In this document: positions 8,989 through 17,702 of the stretch, in pieces
How the letters are laid out: each line of letters opens with the position of its first letter
How positions within the stretch are numbered: position 1 is the first letter of the stretch
NCBI GenBank assembly: GCA_023213235.1
Contig: CP096137.1
Coordinates: forward strand, 1,127,587-1,191,586
Length of the DNA stretch: 64,000 nt
Direction: 5' to 3'
Origin: Elusimicrobiota bacterium
GTDB taxonomy: Bacteria; Elusimicrobiota; Elusimicrobia; UBA1565; UBA9628
Program-made: the position numbers and the translations under genes
Notes under the pieces: model-generated
Databases searched by the model: none
What the model was told of the DNA's origin: nothing
The model's input: the letters and a program-made list of their open reading frames with translations, nothing else

Positions 8989-9016
8989 GAAAGCCGGCCT
9001 CGAAGGGCCGGCTTTC
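8989..9016 (-). terminator. Intrinsic terminator downstream of tRNA-Tyr
   Basis: GAAAGCCGGCC (8989-8999) pairs with GGCCGGCTTTC (9006-9016), an 11-bp stem whose A/T ends give a short U-run on the tRNA strand. It lies about 10 bases after the tRNA 3' end and could also end rightward transcripts. Confidence 0.8.
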
Positions 9017-9026
9017 TCGCAGAGCT

Positions 9027-9109
9027 TGGTAGCGACAGGATTCGAACCTGTGTAGGCTATTGCCGCCGGTTTTACAGACCGGTGCTTTTGACCGCTCAGC
9101 CACGCTACC
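9027..9109 (-). tRNA. tRNA-Tyr (anticodon GTA)
   Basis: The transcript starts GGTAGCG and ends CGCTACC plus discriminator A. The anticodon loop is CTGTAAA (GTA), flanked by the CCGGT/ACCGG stem. A long variable arm (class II, as expected for bacterial tRNA-Tyr) and a GGTTCGAATCC T-loop are present. The 3' CCA is not encoded (AGC follows), unlike the other two tRNAs in the window. Confidence 0.95.
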
Positions 9110-9221
9110 GAACGACGACGACGCGGCCATTATACGTTAAAAGGCCTTACCCCGCCGCTATCGGCTCCCCCGACAGGAGTGGGCTAAACTCACTCCCGGG
9201 AGCTTGCTCTCGGGAGGCCTC

Positions 9222-9503
9222 ATGAAGACCGCGTTGATCCTGGCGTTGGCGTCCGCCGTGACGGGCGGAGTCGTCTTCGTCGCGTACACCGGCGACGAGG
9301 CCAAAGGGGCCGATCCGGACCGGCAGTTCGTCGAGCAGACCTTGGTCCATCACCGCCGCGCGATCACCTTGGCGCAGGACGAGCAGGTCAAGGGCAAGGA
9401 CCCGCGCGCCAAGGCGCTGGCCGGCGAGGTGCTCGAGGTCCAGACGAAGCAGGCCAAGCAGCTCGAGACCTGGCTCGCGCGCCGCGCCTCCCAGCTTCGC
9501 TGA
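9222..9503 (+). CDS. DUF305-like small exported protein
   Basis: 93 residues. An N-terminal hydrophobic segment (MKTALILALASAVTGGVVFVAY) serves as signal or anchor, followed by a mostly helical region with QFVEQTLVHHRRAITLAQDEQ, LAGEVLEVQTKQAKQLETWL. The His-His followed by helix, then QxxQ...WL, matches the DUF305 pattern of copper- or metal-associated periplasmic proteins, here without the usual Met residues. An SD (GGGAGG) precedes ATG 9222. Metal binding is inferred from the family and not shown here. Confidence 0.65.
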   Translation: MKTALILALASAVTGGVVFVAYTGDEAKGADPDRQFVEQTLVHHRRAITLAQDEQVKGKDPRAKALAGEVLEVQTKQAKQLETWLARRASQLR

Positions 9504-9507
9504 GCCC

Positions 9508-10908
9508 TCAGGGCCGGCGGCCCAGGCCGGTGCGCGTCATGACTCCCCAGCCGCTCGCGCCGCGCAGATGGTCGACCAGGCCCCAGAGCCGGAGCATGGA
9601 CGTCCACTGGCGGTAGCCGAAGTTCTCGAGCAGCGCGTAGGCGCACAGCGCGATCCAGTGGCGCACCTTCGGGTACGGGCGCGGGGTCATCTCTCCGAGC
9701 AGGACGCCGAAGAGCGAGAGCGTCGCGCCCGCGAAGAACGAGACGCAGATGAAGGCGATCATGAAGTCCGCGTCGACCGCGCCCCGGCTCCAGGACCACG
9801 CGAAGACGCAGTAGCCGAGCAGTTCGAGCAGGACGCCCCAGCCCTCGAGCAGCAGGTGGAAGGGCACGCTGAACAGGCCGATCCAGCCGAAGCGCGGATT
9901 GAACAGCATGCCGCGGTTGGCCGACATCGTTTCGAGCAGGCCGCGGTGCCAGCGCCGGCGCTGGCGCGAGAGTACAGAGGCGGTCGACGGCGCCTCGGTC
10001 CAGCAGACGGGGTCGGGGACGAAGGCGACCTTGTAGTCCTTCTCGCCCGCGCGGCGCATGCGGGCGTGAAGGCGGGTGACGAGGTCCATGTCCTCTCCGA
10101 CGGTGCCGACGCGGTAGCCGCCCGCTTCGACGACGAGATCGCGCTCGAAGACGCCGAAGGCTCCCGAGATGATCATCAGGGCGTTGAGCCGCGAAAACCC
10201 GGTCCGGCCGCACAGGAAGGCGCGGAAGTACTCGATGATCTGGAACATGACGAGCGGATTGGCGCTGAGCTCGACCTCGGTCACGCGGCCTTTCTCCACC
10301 CGGCAGCCGTTGGCCACGCGGATGATGCCGCCCACGGCGATGACCCGCACCTCGGACTCGAGGATCGGGCGCACCACGCGCTGAAGCGCGTCGGCCTCGA
10401 GGATGACGTCCGCGTCGACGCAGCAGAAGTACGGATGGACGGCCGCGTTGAGCCCGGCGTTGAGCGCGTCGGCCTTGCCGCCGTTCTCCTTGTCGACGAC
10501 GACGAGGTTGTGATGGCGGCGCGAGCGGTAGACCGCGCGCACGGGCTTCGTCGGCAGGCCGGGGTCGGGCGGCTCCGGGCGCAGTTCGAGGTCGAACGCT
10601 TCCTTGAGCGCGGCCAGGGTCCCGTCCTTGGAGCCGTCGTTGACGACGACGACCTCGTAGCGCATGTAGTCGAGGTGCAGGAGGTTGCCGGTCGTCAGCG
10701 CGATGCCGACTTCCTCGTTGTGGGCGGGAACGATGATCGATACCGGCGGAGTGAGCGGGCTGCGCGCGAAGTGCGAGTGCCCGCCGTAGAGACTGCGCTT
10801 GAGGTGCGCATAGACGTCGCGGAACGCGATCAGCGAGAGAAGCAGGTAGCCGCCGTTGAGGAGGAAGAAGAACCAGATCAGGCCGACGTCGAGCGCGCGC
10901 GGCGTCAT
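9508..10908 (-). CDS. Membrane glycosyltransferase family 2 (PgaC/BcsA-like polysaccharide synthase)
   Basis: 466 residues, intact. An N-terminal membrane helix (LIWFFFLLNGGYLLLSLIAF) precedes a GT-A domain with PVSIIVPAHNEE, VVVNDGSKDGT (near residue 90), the metal-binding CVDADVIL (near 165), the acceptor-site GEDMDL and the processive-synthase RQRRRWHRG (near 318). Several C-terminal helices follow. These are the D, D, D, (Q/R)xxRW residues of processive beta-glycan synthases such as the poly-GlcNAc synthase PgaC. The start overlaps the HEAT gene stop (ATGA). With the YaiO-like barrel and receivers upstream it forms an exopolysaccharide-type operon. The sugar is unknown. Confidence 0.88.
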   Translation of the reverse strand: MTPRALDVGLIWFFFLLNGGYLLLSLIAFRDVYAHLKRSLYGGHSHFARSPLTPPVSIIVPAHNEEVGIALTTGNLLHLDYMRYEVVVVNDGSKDGTLAALKEAFDLELRPEPPDPGLPTKPVRAVYRSRRHHNLVVVDKENGGKADALNAGLNAAVHPYFCCVDADVILEADALQRVVRPILESEVRVIAVGGIIRVANGCRVEKGRVTEVELSANPLVMFQIIEYFRAFLCGRTGFSRLNALMIISGAFGVFERDLVVEAGGYRVGTVGEDMDLVTRLHARMRRAGEKDYKVAFVPDPVCWTEAPSTASVLSRQRRRWHRGLLETMSANRGMLFNPRFGWIGLFSVPFHLLLEGWGVLLELLGYCVFAWSWSRGAVDADFMIAFICVSFFAGATLSLFGVLLGEMTPRPYPKVRHWIALCAYALLENFGYRQWTSMLRLWGLVDHLRGASGWGVMTRTGLGRRP

Positions 10909-11629
10909 TCGAGCGCCGCCTGCTCGAGGACCGCGCGCAGGACGCGCGGGGGAAGGAGCCCGGTCTTTCGGTGACGAGCGCGGCAAGCGCCTTGCGGCCG
11001 GGCGGCCCGAACTCGAGCGCGAGCGAGGCCAGGCGCGTCATCATCGCGGGAGGCATCGTTCGCGCCGCGCGGGTCAGGTAGGGCAGGACCGCGGGGTCGC
11101 CGATGCGCGCCAGCGCCCGCAGGGCCGTCAGCTTGAGATCGAGCGTCTCGGTCTCGAGAACGTCGAGCAGCACGACGATCGCGCGGCGCTCGCGCATGAT
11201 CCCGAGAGCCTCCATCGCGCGTCCGCGCCGGTCGGCGCCGCGCGAGCGCAGGCCGCGCAGGCAGTCGTCGACGAGTCCGAGCCGTTCGGCGGCGCGACGC
11301 ATCGTCTCGAAGGGCGCGCCCGCCAGGTGGTCCATCGAGTCGAGCATCGTCTCGAGGACGATCGCGCGGTCGCCGACGCGCCGGGGCCGGAAGGCCTCGA
11401 CGACGGCCTCGAGCGGCTCGTCGAGCAGGACCTTCTCCACCCCGGGCTCGTAGACCGCGCGGCGCCGGCGGCCGTAGGCGAGCATGACGCCGGCCCAGGC
11501 GCGGAAGACGAGGATCCAGACCGACATGGCCGCCGCGACGGCGCAGAGCGCCAGGCTGGCGTAGACGACGGCCTGAAGGGAGAAGCGGCCGGCCGCGGCG
11601 GAGGAGGCGCCTTCCCAGAGGGCGCGCAC
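10905..11629 (-). CDS. HEAT-repeat membrane protein, one frame break
   Basis: About 241 residues. It starts with GTG 11629; a hydrophobic segment (VVYASLALCAVAAAMSVWILVF) near residues 20-42 anchors a cytoplasmic helical-repeat domain (RGRAMEALGIMRERRAIVVLLDVLETETLDLKLTALRALARIGDPAVLPYL), typical HEAT repeats. The C-terminal frame breaks near 10955 at a CCCCC run; the restored tail is VLRAVLEQAALE, ending in an ATGA overlap with the glycosyltransferase. HEAT proteins in such operons plausibly scaffold the synthase or bind the receiver proteins. Confidence 0.75.
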
Positions 11630-11633
11630 GGAC

Positions 11634-11996
11634 TCAGCTCCCGAGCAGCGGCAGGACGACGCGCTCGAACTCGGCGGGGTTGAACGGCTTGAGCAGGTAC
11701 GCCGTCGCCCCGGCGCCGAGGGCCCGGGCGCGGTCCTCCGGAACGTCCTTCGACGTGAACATGACGACGGGCGCCGTGACGCCCGCGCGCCGCAGATCGC
11801 CGATGGCCTCGAGACCGTCCTTGGCGGGCATGATGAAGTCCATGACGATCAGCGCGGGGAGGTGCTCCGCGGCCAGGGCCACCGCGTCGACGCCGTCGAC
11901 CGCGACGACGGGCTCGAAGCCCTTGCGCTTGAGGAACACCGACAGCAGGGTCCGCATCATCGAGTCGTCGTCGAAGATGAGGACCTTCCGGCTCAC
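11634..11996 (-). CDS. Single-domain response regulator (receiver only)
   Basis: 120 residues, GTG start at 11996 overlapping the upstream barrel stop (GTGA). It is a complete REC domain: acidic pocket DDDS, phospho-acceptor in IVMDFIMPAKDG, T/S in VMFTSKD and KPF lysine. There is no output domain. It sits between the YaiO-like barrel and the HEAT protein in one leftward operon, suggesting that phosphorylation controls polysaccharide synthesis or export through protein-protein contact rather than DNA binding. Confidence 0.85.
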   Translation of the reverse strand: MSRKVLIFDDDSMMRTLLSVFLKRKGFEPVVAVDGVDAVALAAEHLPALIVMDFIMPAKDGLEAIGDLRRAGVTAPVVMFTSKDVPEDRARALGAGATAYLLKPFNPAEFERVVLPLLGS

Positions 11997-12779
11997 AGAG
12001 GACCCCAGCTGTACGAAAGTCCGGCGCCGAGGTGGGATATCCGGCCGGCGGAGCCGTCGCGCAGCTCCCGGCGGAATGAGGCGTCCACCGCCCAACCGCC
12101 GGACACCCGCCACTCCGCGCCCGCGCTCCAATGGTCCGCGGCGAAGTTGGAGACGCCGCGCCCGGAGCCGACCTCGAAGGGCTCGCGCGAACGGGCCCAG
12201 CCGACCCACGGCTTGAGGCGGCACCACCGCGCCCAGGCCGCGCGCACGCGCCAGGACGAGAGCGCTCCGCTGCTCGCGCGAGAGGAGTACCAGGCCGAGG
12301 AGACCGCGTAGCCGGCCGAGAGCTCGAGCCCCGAGCCTTCCCAGGTCAGCCCGGGGAGAACACGAGCGTGTGCGCGTTGTCGTAGCGCCGCCACTCCGTC
12401 CGCGCGTCGGCGGAGAAGCCGGATCCGAGGCCCGCGCCGCCCTCGAGCGCGGCGCGCAGCGCCGGCAGCAGCACGTGGCGCGTCGCGCCGCCCACCGAGC
12501 CGCCGGCGTACGCGCGCGTGCCCGGGATCTTCCTGACGGCGCCGGCCCAGACCTCGGCGTCGTCGAGCCGGAAGCGGTGCTGATAGCCCGCGCCCACGTG
12601 CGCGTCCCAGCCCCGGAACGCGCGGTCCCGCAGGACGACGGCGCCGCCGTTTCCCGGCCCCGCGAACGAATACGCCTCGTGCGTGATCCCGGAGCGCAGC
12701 GTGAAGCGCGCGGGCTCGGGACAGGAAAGGCGCGCGCGCCGGCCGGCAGGAGCAGCGCGAGCAGGACGAGCGCCGCGTT
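11993..12779 (-). CDS. YaiO-like outer-membrane beta-barrel, at least two frame breaks
   Basis: Joining three frames gives about 260 residues: a signal-like NAALVLLALLLPAGARA, then FTLRSGITHEAYSFAGPGN, WDAHVGAGYQHRFRLDDAEV, VWAGAVRKIPGTRAYAGGSV, SGLELSAGYAVSSAWYSS and a C-terminal strand HLGAGLSYSWGPL. Alternating aromatic/small residues and the terminal strand indicate an outer-membrane barrel. The GYQHRF...VRKIPGTRAYAGGSVGG layout resembles the YaiO family linked to exopolysaccharide export. Breaks lie near 12722 and 12355. No start codon is visible: the signal sequence is read in frame with the upstream receiver. Confidence 0.6.
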
Positions 12780-13154
12780 GAGGGCCCCGGCGACCGCCGC
12801 GCGCAGCGACGCGGGGTCGAACGGCTTCGGGAAGAAGCCCTTCACCGACGGCAGGGACTCGAAGAGCGCGCGCAGGTCGGTCTTCGAGGTCAGCACGAGG
12901 ATCGGCAGGCGAGCGGTCTTCTCGGCCTCCTTCAGAGCGACGGCGGTCGTGTAGCCGTCCATGACGGGCATCATCGCGTCGAGCAGGAGCAGGTCCGGCA
13001 GCGGCTTGTCCGCGTCCGGCGGCTCCACGCCGAGGCGCTCGAGCGCGGCCAGGCCGTGCTCCGCGTGTTCGACCGCGTGGCCGGCGTGCTCGAGCACGAA
13101 GCGCATCAGCGCCACGAGACGGACGTCGTCGTCGACGATGAGCAGCCGGGCCAT
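12780..13154 (-). CDS. Response regulator receiver, 3' boundary unclear
   Basis: Starts at ATG 13154. A standard REC domain: LLIVDDDVRLVALM, LLLLDAMMPVMDGYTT (phospho-Asp), ILVLTSKTD and FFPKPFDP. After about 125 residues the frame runs without a stop into NAALVLLALLLPAGARA, which looks like the signal peptide of the next gene. Either a short sequence containing the stop and start has been lost near the GGGGCCC at 12781-12788, or the receiver is truly fused to an exported protein, which is biologically unlikely. First gene of the putative polysaccharide operon. Confidence 0.7.
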
Positions 13155-13165
13155 GAGGGCCCGGA

Positions 13166-13504
13166 TTATATCATTCGGACGTAGCGGGCCAGTGCGTCGG
13201 GATCGACCGGTTTCTGGAACAGACGGTCGACGGCGCTGCCGGCGATGTCGTCCCGCTCATAGACCCCGCTGACCATCGCCACGCGAATGTCCGGATGCAG
13301 CTCCTTGGCCAGTCCGGCCAGCGCGAAGCCGTCGATCGGGCCCATCTGGCCGTCCACGACGAGGCAGTCGTAGGAGCGTTCCTGGAGCAGGCGCAGTCCC
13401 TCCCGGGGATCGAGGGTGGCGGAGACGTCGCAGCCGTCCCGCACCAGGTGCAGGCGCAGCAAGGTCAGGCTGCTCTTGTCGTCGTCGACCAGGAGAACGG
13501 TCAT
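13166..13504 (-). CDS. Single-domain response regulator
   Basis: 112 residues. Receiver motifs: VLLVDDDKSSL, CLVVDGQMGPIDGF (phospho-acceptor Asp, though the +3 residue context is QMG rather than the common MMP), VAMVSGVYERDD and FQKPVDP. No output domain. It lies 37 nt downstream of the PAS histidine kinase on the same strand and is the obvious partner for it. Confidence 0.85.
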   Translation of the reverse strand: MTVLLVDDDKSSLTLLRLHLVRDGCDVSATLDPREGLRLLQERSYDCLVVDGQMGPIDGFALAGLAKELHPDIRVAMVSGVYERDDIAGSAVDRLFQKPVDPDALARYVRMI

Positions 13505-13540
13505 GCTTCGTTGACACGCAACGAAACAGCCTGGAACGGG

Positions 13541-15000
13541 CTATAGCGGGAGCAGGACCGTGAAGCGCGCGCCGCCGCCGGACGGGTTGTCGGCGGCGAT
13601 GCTGCCGCCGTGGGCGGCGACGATGCGCCGGCAGATGGCCAGCCCGAGACCGGTCCCCTTCTTTTTGGTCGTGAAGAAGGGGTCGAAGACCTTCGCGAGC
13701 GCCGCGGGCTCGATGCCCGCGCCCGAGTCCGCCACCCGCAACGACGCGCTGCCGTTCTCGACGCTCGTGGACACCTCGAGGCGCCCCTCGCCGTCCACGG
13801 CCTGTATGCCGTTGAGGATCAGGTTCCAAAGCACTTGCCTGACCTGATCCGGATCGTGGCGGAAGGACCGCAGTCCGGGGTCGAGGCGCAGCTCGATGCT
13901 CACTCGGCCGGCCAGCCCCGCGTCCGCCTGAAGGGCGGCGACCGTTTCCTTGACCAGCGCGTTGAGGTCCGAGACCGCGAGCTTCGGCTCCCGCGGGCGC
14001 GCGTACTGCAGGAAGTCCTGCAGGGTGCGGTTGAGCCGCTGCGACTCATCCGAAAGGACGCCCGAGATCGTCGCGCGCTCCTCGGCGTTAAGGTCGGGGC
14101 GGTCGAGCGAGCGGGCCGCCATCACGATCGAGCCGAGCGGATTGCGGATCTCGTGCGCGAGAATCGCGGCCATCGAGCCGACGGCGGCCAGCGCCTCGCT
14201 CTGGGCAAGGCGCCGCTGCATTTCGCGGCGCTCCGTGATGTCGAGGATCGCCGCGAGGACCAAGGTCTCCTCGCCGCTCTTGATCGGGTTGAGTCCGATC
14301 TCGACGGCCACCTCGGAGCCGTCCTTGCGCCGCCCGAACAGCTCCCGGTCTCCGCCCATCGCGCGGGACTCGGGCGCGCGCGAATAGTCCGCGCGGTAGC
14401 GCTCGTGCCTGCCGCGGGCCGCCACGGGGACGAGCATTTCGATCGGGTTGCCGAGCAGCTCGGCCTGCGAGTAGCCGAACAGCTTTTCGGCCTGAAGGTT
14501 GGCCAGCACGATGCGCCCGTCCCCGCCGACCATGATCATCGCGTTCGGCGCGGCCTCGACGGCGAGGCGGAACCGCTCCTCGGACTTCTTGCGCTCCGTG
14601 ATGTCGACGACGGCGGCCAGGATGAACACGGCCTGCGGAGTGCGCACGGGGTTCAGGCCGATCTCGACCGGGACCTCGACGCCGTCCTTGCGGCGGCCGA
14701 ACAGATCGCGGCCCGCGCCCATCGCGCGGGACTGGGGGCGTTCGAATAGCCGTCCCGGTAGCCGCGATGGGCCTCTCGAAATCGCTGGGGCAGCAGCACC
14801 TCGATCGGCTCGCCGATGAGCTCCTCCCGGCGGTAGCCGAACAGCGTCTCGGCCTTCTCGTTGAGCAGGACGATCCTGCCCGCCCGGTCGACGAGCAGCT
14901 GCGCCGTCGGCGAGAATTCCACCATGAAGCGGAAGATATCCTCGGGCGGAGCGGCGGGACGCGGGGGACTTTCGATGCCTTCTTCGCCATGACGAGGCAT
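13541..15000 (-). CDS. Two-PAS sensor histidine kinase, one frame break
   Basis: About 486 residues. Two successive PAS domains are nearly repeats of each other (each with LFGRRKDGxEVxVEIGLNP and DITER). Then come HisKA with the phospho-accepting His in AILAHEIRNPLGS (near residue 280) and a HATPase domain with NLILNGIQAV (N box), DSGAGIE (G1) and GTGLGLAICRRI (G2). No membrane segment, so it is a cytoplasmic sensor of redox, small ligands or protein partners. The frame breaks near 14735 at GGGGG inside the first PAS. The receiver at 13166-13504 follows. Confidence 0.88.
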
Positions 15001-15027
15001 CTTACAACAATAGCGGAGGCGGCACGG

Positions 15028-15147
15028 CTAGACGCGAGGCCCGCCTTCCTCGTCCAACCAGGTTCCGCAGATGAAAATGAATCGCATCGCCGCGCCGACG
15101 ACGGCGAACGCGGCGATTACCGGCACGACGTCCGCGAGCGTGCACAT
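15028..15147 (-). CDS. 39-residue membrane peptide
   Basis: ATG 15147 is preceded by a strong AGGAGG seven bases upstream. The peptide MCTLADVVPVIAAFAVVGAA continues MRFIFICGTWLDEEGGPRV; one hydrophobic helix spans about residues 5-30, with an acidic/polar C-terminus. It starts 10 nt after the stop of the SRPBCC gene on the same strand. No family recognised. The ideal SD and an uninterrupted hydrophobic helix argue for a real small membrane protein. Confidence 0.6.
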   Translation of the reverse strand: MCTLADVVPVIAAFAVVGAAMRFIFICGTWLDEEGGPRV

Positions 15148-15156
15148 GACCGCCTC

Positions 15157-15698
15157 CTATTCTCCGCGGCGGACGATCTCCTCGCGCACCTGATCGAGGA
15201 GCTCTCCGGCGCCTTTCTTCATTCCGGAACGCATCAGGAAGGGGGGACTATGAAGTCCGGCAGCGCGCTGAGGCGATAGACGACCTGCGCCCCCTCCTCT
15301 CCTTCCGTCACGCTCCACGAGCCGCTGTAATCCCAGAAGTCCTCGCGACCGACGTCGATGAACGTGAGCCGGCCGGGCTCGCGGCGGATTTCGAGCAGCA
15401 CTTTGACCTTGCGCGAGAAGATCAGGACGCCGCCGACCGCCTCCTGCTCCACGACGGTCGTGCCGTCGATGCGGCTGGCGACGACGCGGCTGGTCTTCAT
15501 CGACTTGACGAAGCCGCCGATGCGGTCGTAGTCCGTCAGCACCGCCCAGACGGCCGACGAGGACGCCTTCACCGTGAAGGAACCCTCGACCTCGTACGAC
15601 TTGTCCGGCGCGCGGGAAATCTCGACCCGGGCCGCGAACGCCGACGGCGCGCCGAGGGCCAATGCGAGCAGGACCGCGGCGCGCCGGAGCGTTTTCAT
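15157..15698 (-). CDS. Exported SRPBCC (START-like) protein, one frame break
   Basis: About 180 residues. A signal peptide (MKTLRRAAVLLALALGAPSAFA) is followed by a START/polyketide-cyclase-like fold: YEVEGSFTVKASSSAVWAVLTDYDRIGGFV..., VVEQEAVGGVLIFSRKVKVLLEI, YSGSWSVTEGEEGAQVVYRLSALPDF. Restoring one base at the GGGGGG run near 15240 replaces a premature stop with PPFLMRSGMKKGAGELLDQV and the natural C-terminus. Members bind hydrophobic ligands in the periplasm; the ligand is unknown. It is encoded just after the porin. Confidence 0.75.
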
Positions 15699-15705
15699 CC
15701 GATCC

Positions 15706-17040
15706 TCAGAACATGAACTGGAACAGCATGCGGCCCTCCATCACGGTGCGGCGCACGACGGTGTTGCCGCCCGTCGTGATCGTGGTCACCTGGCCGGGCT
15801 GGCTGGCGAACACGTACGCGCCGACGCCCTTCTCGATGAACACCGGCATGTTCATATAGATCGGCATGTCGGCGACGACCTTCAGGTTGTGCTTCTTGAT
15901 GTGCCAGGTCAGAGACGGCGTGATCTCGTGGATCACCGAGCCCATGCCGGGGCTCCTCTTGACGCCGGCGTTGATGTAGCCGGAGTTCTCGTCCATGGCC
16001 AGGGCGGCATAGCGGAGGCCGATCTGGTACGGCTTGACGTGGTAGGCCACCTGGCCGCGCGCCGAGGCGATGTGCAGCGCCCCGTAGCGGTTGTAGAAGC
16101 CGCCCCAGTCCACCTGTCCTTCGGCCTCGACGACGTGGCCGTTGGACAGCGGATGCCGGATGACGGCGTCGCCGCCGACGAACCACGTGCGGCCGCGCTG
16201 CAGCGTATTGGCGCCGCCGGTCGTTCCCGCCGTGTTGTTGGGCCCCGCCGTGATGAACGGGTTGTAGTTCGCGTCGATCAGCAGGTTCTTGTCGATCGTG
16301 CGCAGGTTCTGCACGATGCCGTGGCCGATGATCGTGTCCTGCATGAACAGGGCGTTGAGGTAGGCGGCCTTGGTCGTGCGGGTGAGGTCGATGTCGGTGC
16401 CGACGACGTGGTAGATGTCGGAGTCGACGCCGTCGTTGTAGCCGACGCGGGCCACGACCTCCGGGACGCCGAGCGTCTCAGGCAGATAGCGCTGCGGAAC
16501 GTCGCGCCCGCCGCCGGAGAACAGGCCGATGGTGCCGATCAGGTTTCCGGCGCTGCGGCTCTGCAAAGCCAGGCCGTAGTCGCGTCCCTGATAGGAAGCC
16601 ATCGTCGCGATCGAGCGCTCCGCGAAGTTCATGAAGCCGCGGTCGGAAATACCCTCGCGGCCGTAGGGGACCCGGAACTGGCCGATCTTGAGGTCGGTCC
16701 GTTCCCCGAGCGGCTTGAGGGGAATGTCGGCCACGAAGTCGAGCATGCCGAGGTCGGTGTTCGAGCCGTTGGCGTTCTCTCCGCCGAGCGTGAACTGGGT
16801 CTCGTACTTGACGTCCTCGTAGTTGCCGTAGAAGCCGAGGCGGGCCTGCTTCATGAACAGGTACACCCGGGCGTGGTCGCGGTACGGATCGGGGACGGCG
16901 ACCTGACCGACGCCGATCATCTGGCCTCGGCCCCGGATGTTGAGGCTGAACTTATCGTTCTTGACGACCTCGATCGCGCCGGCGGTAACGGCTCCCGCCA
17001 GCAGCGCCGAGGCCATGAGGGCCGTCATCGCGAGTTTCAT
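15706..17040 (-). CDS. Phosphate-selective-porin-type outer-membrane protein
   Basis: 444 residues, intact. A signal peptide (MKLAMTALMASALLAGAVTAGA) is followed by a barrel of alternating strands: FSLNIRGRGQMIGVGQV, LFMKQARLGFYGNYEDVKYETQFTLGG, LKIGQFRVPYGREG, GRMLFQFMF. The C-terminal Phe is the usual BAM recognition residue. The KIGQFRVPYGRE element is typical of the porin O/P family (OprO/OprP-like). The start lies 1 nt after the YceI stop, so the two are co-transcribed. Substrate selectivity cannot be told from sequence alone. Confidence 0.85.
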   Translation of the reverse strand: MKLAMTALMASALLAGAVTAGAIEVVKNDKFSLNIRGRGQMIGVGQVAVPDPYRDHARVYLFMKQARLGFYGNYEDVKYETQFTLGGENANGSNTDLGMLDFVADIPLKPLGERTDLKIGQFRVPYGREGISDRGFMNFAERSIATMASYQGRDYGLALQSRSAGNLIGTIGLFSGGGRDVPQRYLPETLGVPEVVARVGYNDGVDSDIYHVVGTDIDLTRTTKAAYLNALFMQDTIIGHGIVQNLRTIDKNLLIDANYNPFITAGPNNTAGTTGGANTLQRGRTWFVGGDAVIRHPLSNGHVVEAEGQVDWGGFYNRYGALHIASARGQVAYHVKPYQIGLRYAALAMDENSGYINAGVKRSPGMGSVIHEITPSLTWHIKKHNLKVVADMPIYMNMPVFIEKGVGAYVFASQPGQVTTITTGGNTVVRRTVMEGRMLFQFMF

Positions 17041-17041
17041 A

Positions 17042-17623
17042 CTAGTTCTCCTTTTGCGTCTTCAGAATGAGGTCGAAGCGGACCGTCACGGCGTCGCGTA
17101 CCTTGATCGTTCCCATCATGAGCTTCGGCGGGGCGATGCCGTAGTCGGACATCAACAAATCGTGCGAGCCGCGCACGGCGACGGAGCCGTCGCCGGGGAT
17201 CAGAACGAGGGAGAGCGCGACGCTCTTGGTCACGCCCGCGATCGTCAGCTCGCCGGTCGTCGTCGCCGTCAGCGCCCCGTCGGCCGCCTTTGCGAGCTCG
17301 TACTTGGAGAGCGTATAGACGACCTCGGGGAACTCCTCGGCCTTCATCGCCTTGCGCATGTTCTTGTCGAGCTTCTTGTCGCCGGACTCGAGACCGGCGG
17401 CGGGAATTCTCAGGGCGAGCGTCTTGACCTTGCCGGAGGCGACGGCCGCGGCGGGGCTGAGTCCCTCGGCCGCATCCACGTCCAGCTTGAGGACGGTCGC
17501 GGCGGCGTTCCACTTATGGAGGGTGGAATCGCCCTCGACGCGAAGGAATCCTCCCGGGTTCACGGCGGCGCTCCAGGCGAGAGCGGGGGCCAGAAGAAGG
17601 ACGGCGGGGATCGGGATGTTCAT
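17042..17623 (-). CDS. YceI-family periplasmic protein
   Basis: About 193 residues. Signal peptide MNIPIPAVLLLAPALAWSA, then the YceI lipocalin-like fold: LRVEGDSTLHKWNAAAT, LALRIPAAGLES, MRKAMKAEEFPEVVYTLSKYE, TGELTIAGVTKSVALSL, GSHDLLMSDYGIAPPK. The Phe-Pro and MSDYGI motifs are family hallmarks; members bind isoprenoid-type lipids. ATG 17623 has GAGGTG upstream; the GTG at 17632 is an alternative start. Co-transcribed with the porin. Confidence 0.85.
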   Translation of the reverse strand: MNIPIPAVLLLAPALAWSAAVNPGGFLRVEGDSTLHKWNAAATVLKLDVDAAEGLSPAAAVASGKVKTLALRIPAAGLESGDKKLDKNMRKAMKAEEFPEVVYTLSKYELAKAADGALTATTTGELTIAGVTKSVALSLVLIPGDGSVAVRGSHDLLMSDYGIAPPKLMMGTIKVRDAVTVRFDLILKTQKEN

Positions 17624-17702
17624 TCGATTCACCTCGATCTATGGCGTAGCAACGAATGTGCCACGCCGGTCGCGCCGGCGCCGGGGCCGCGGCGCTGTCG
17701 GC

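Noticed and set aside
8825..9130. ORF spanning the tRNA-Tyr gene on the minus strand
   Set aside because: It reads through the tRNA and its terminator and shows no protein family signal; it is an artefact of tRNA sequence.
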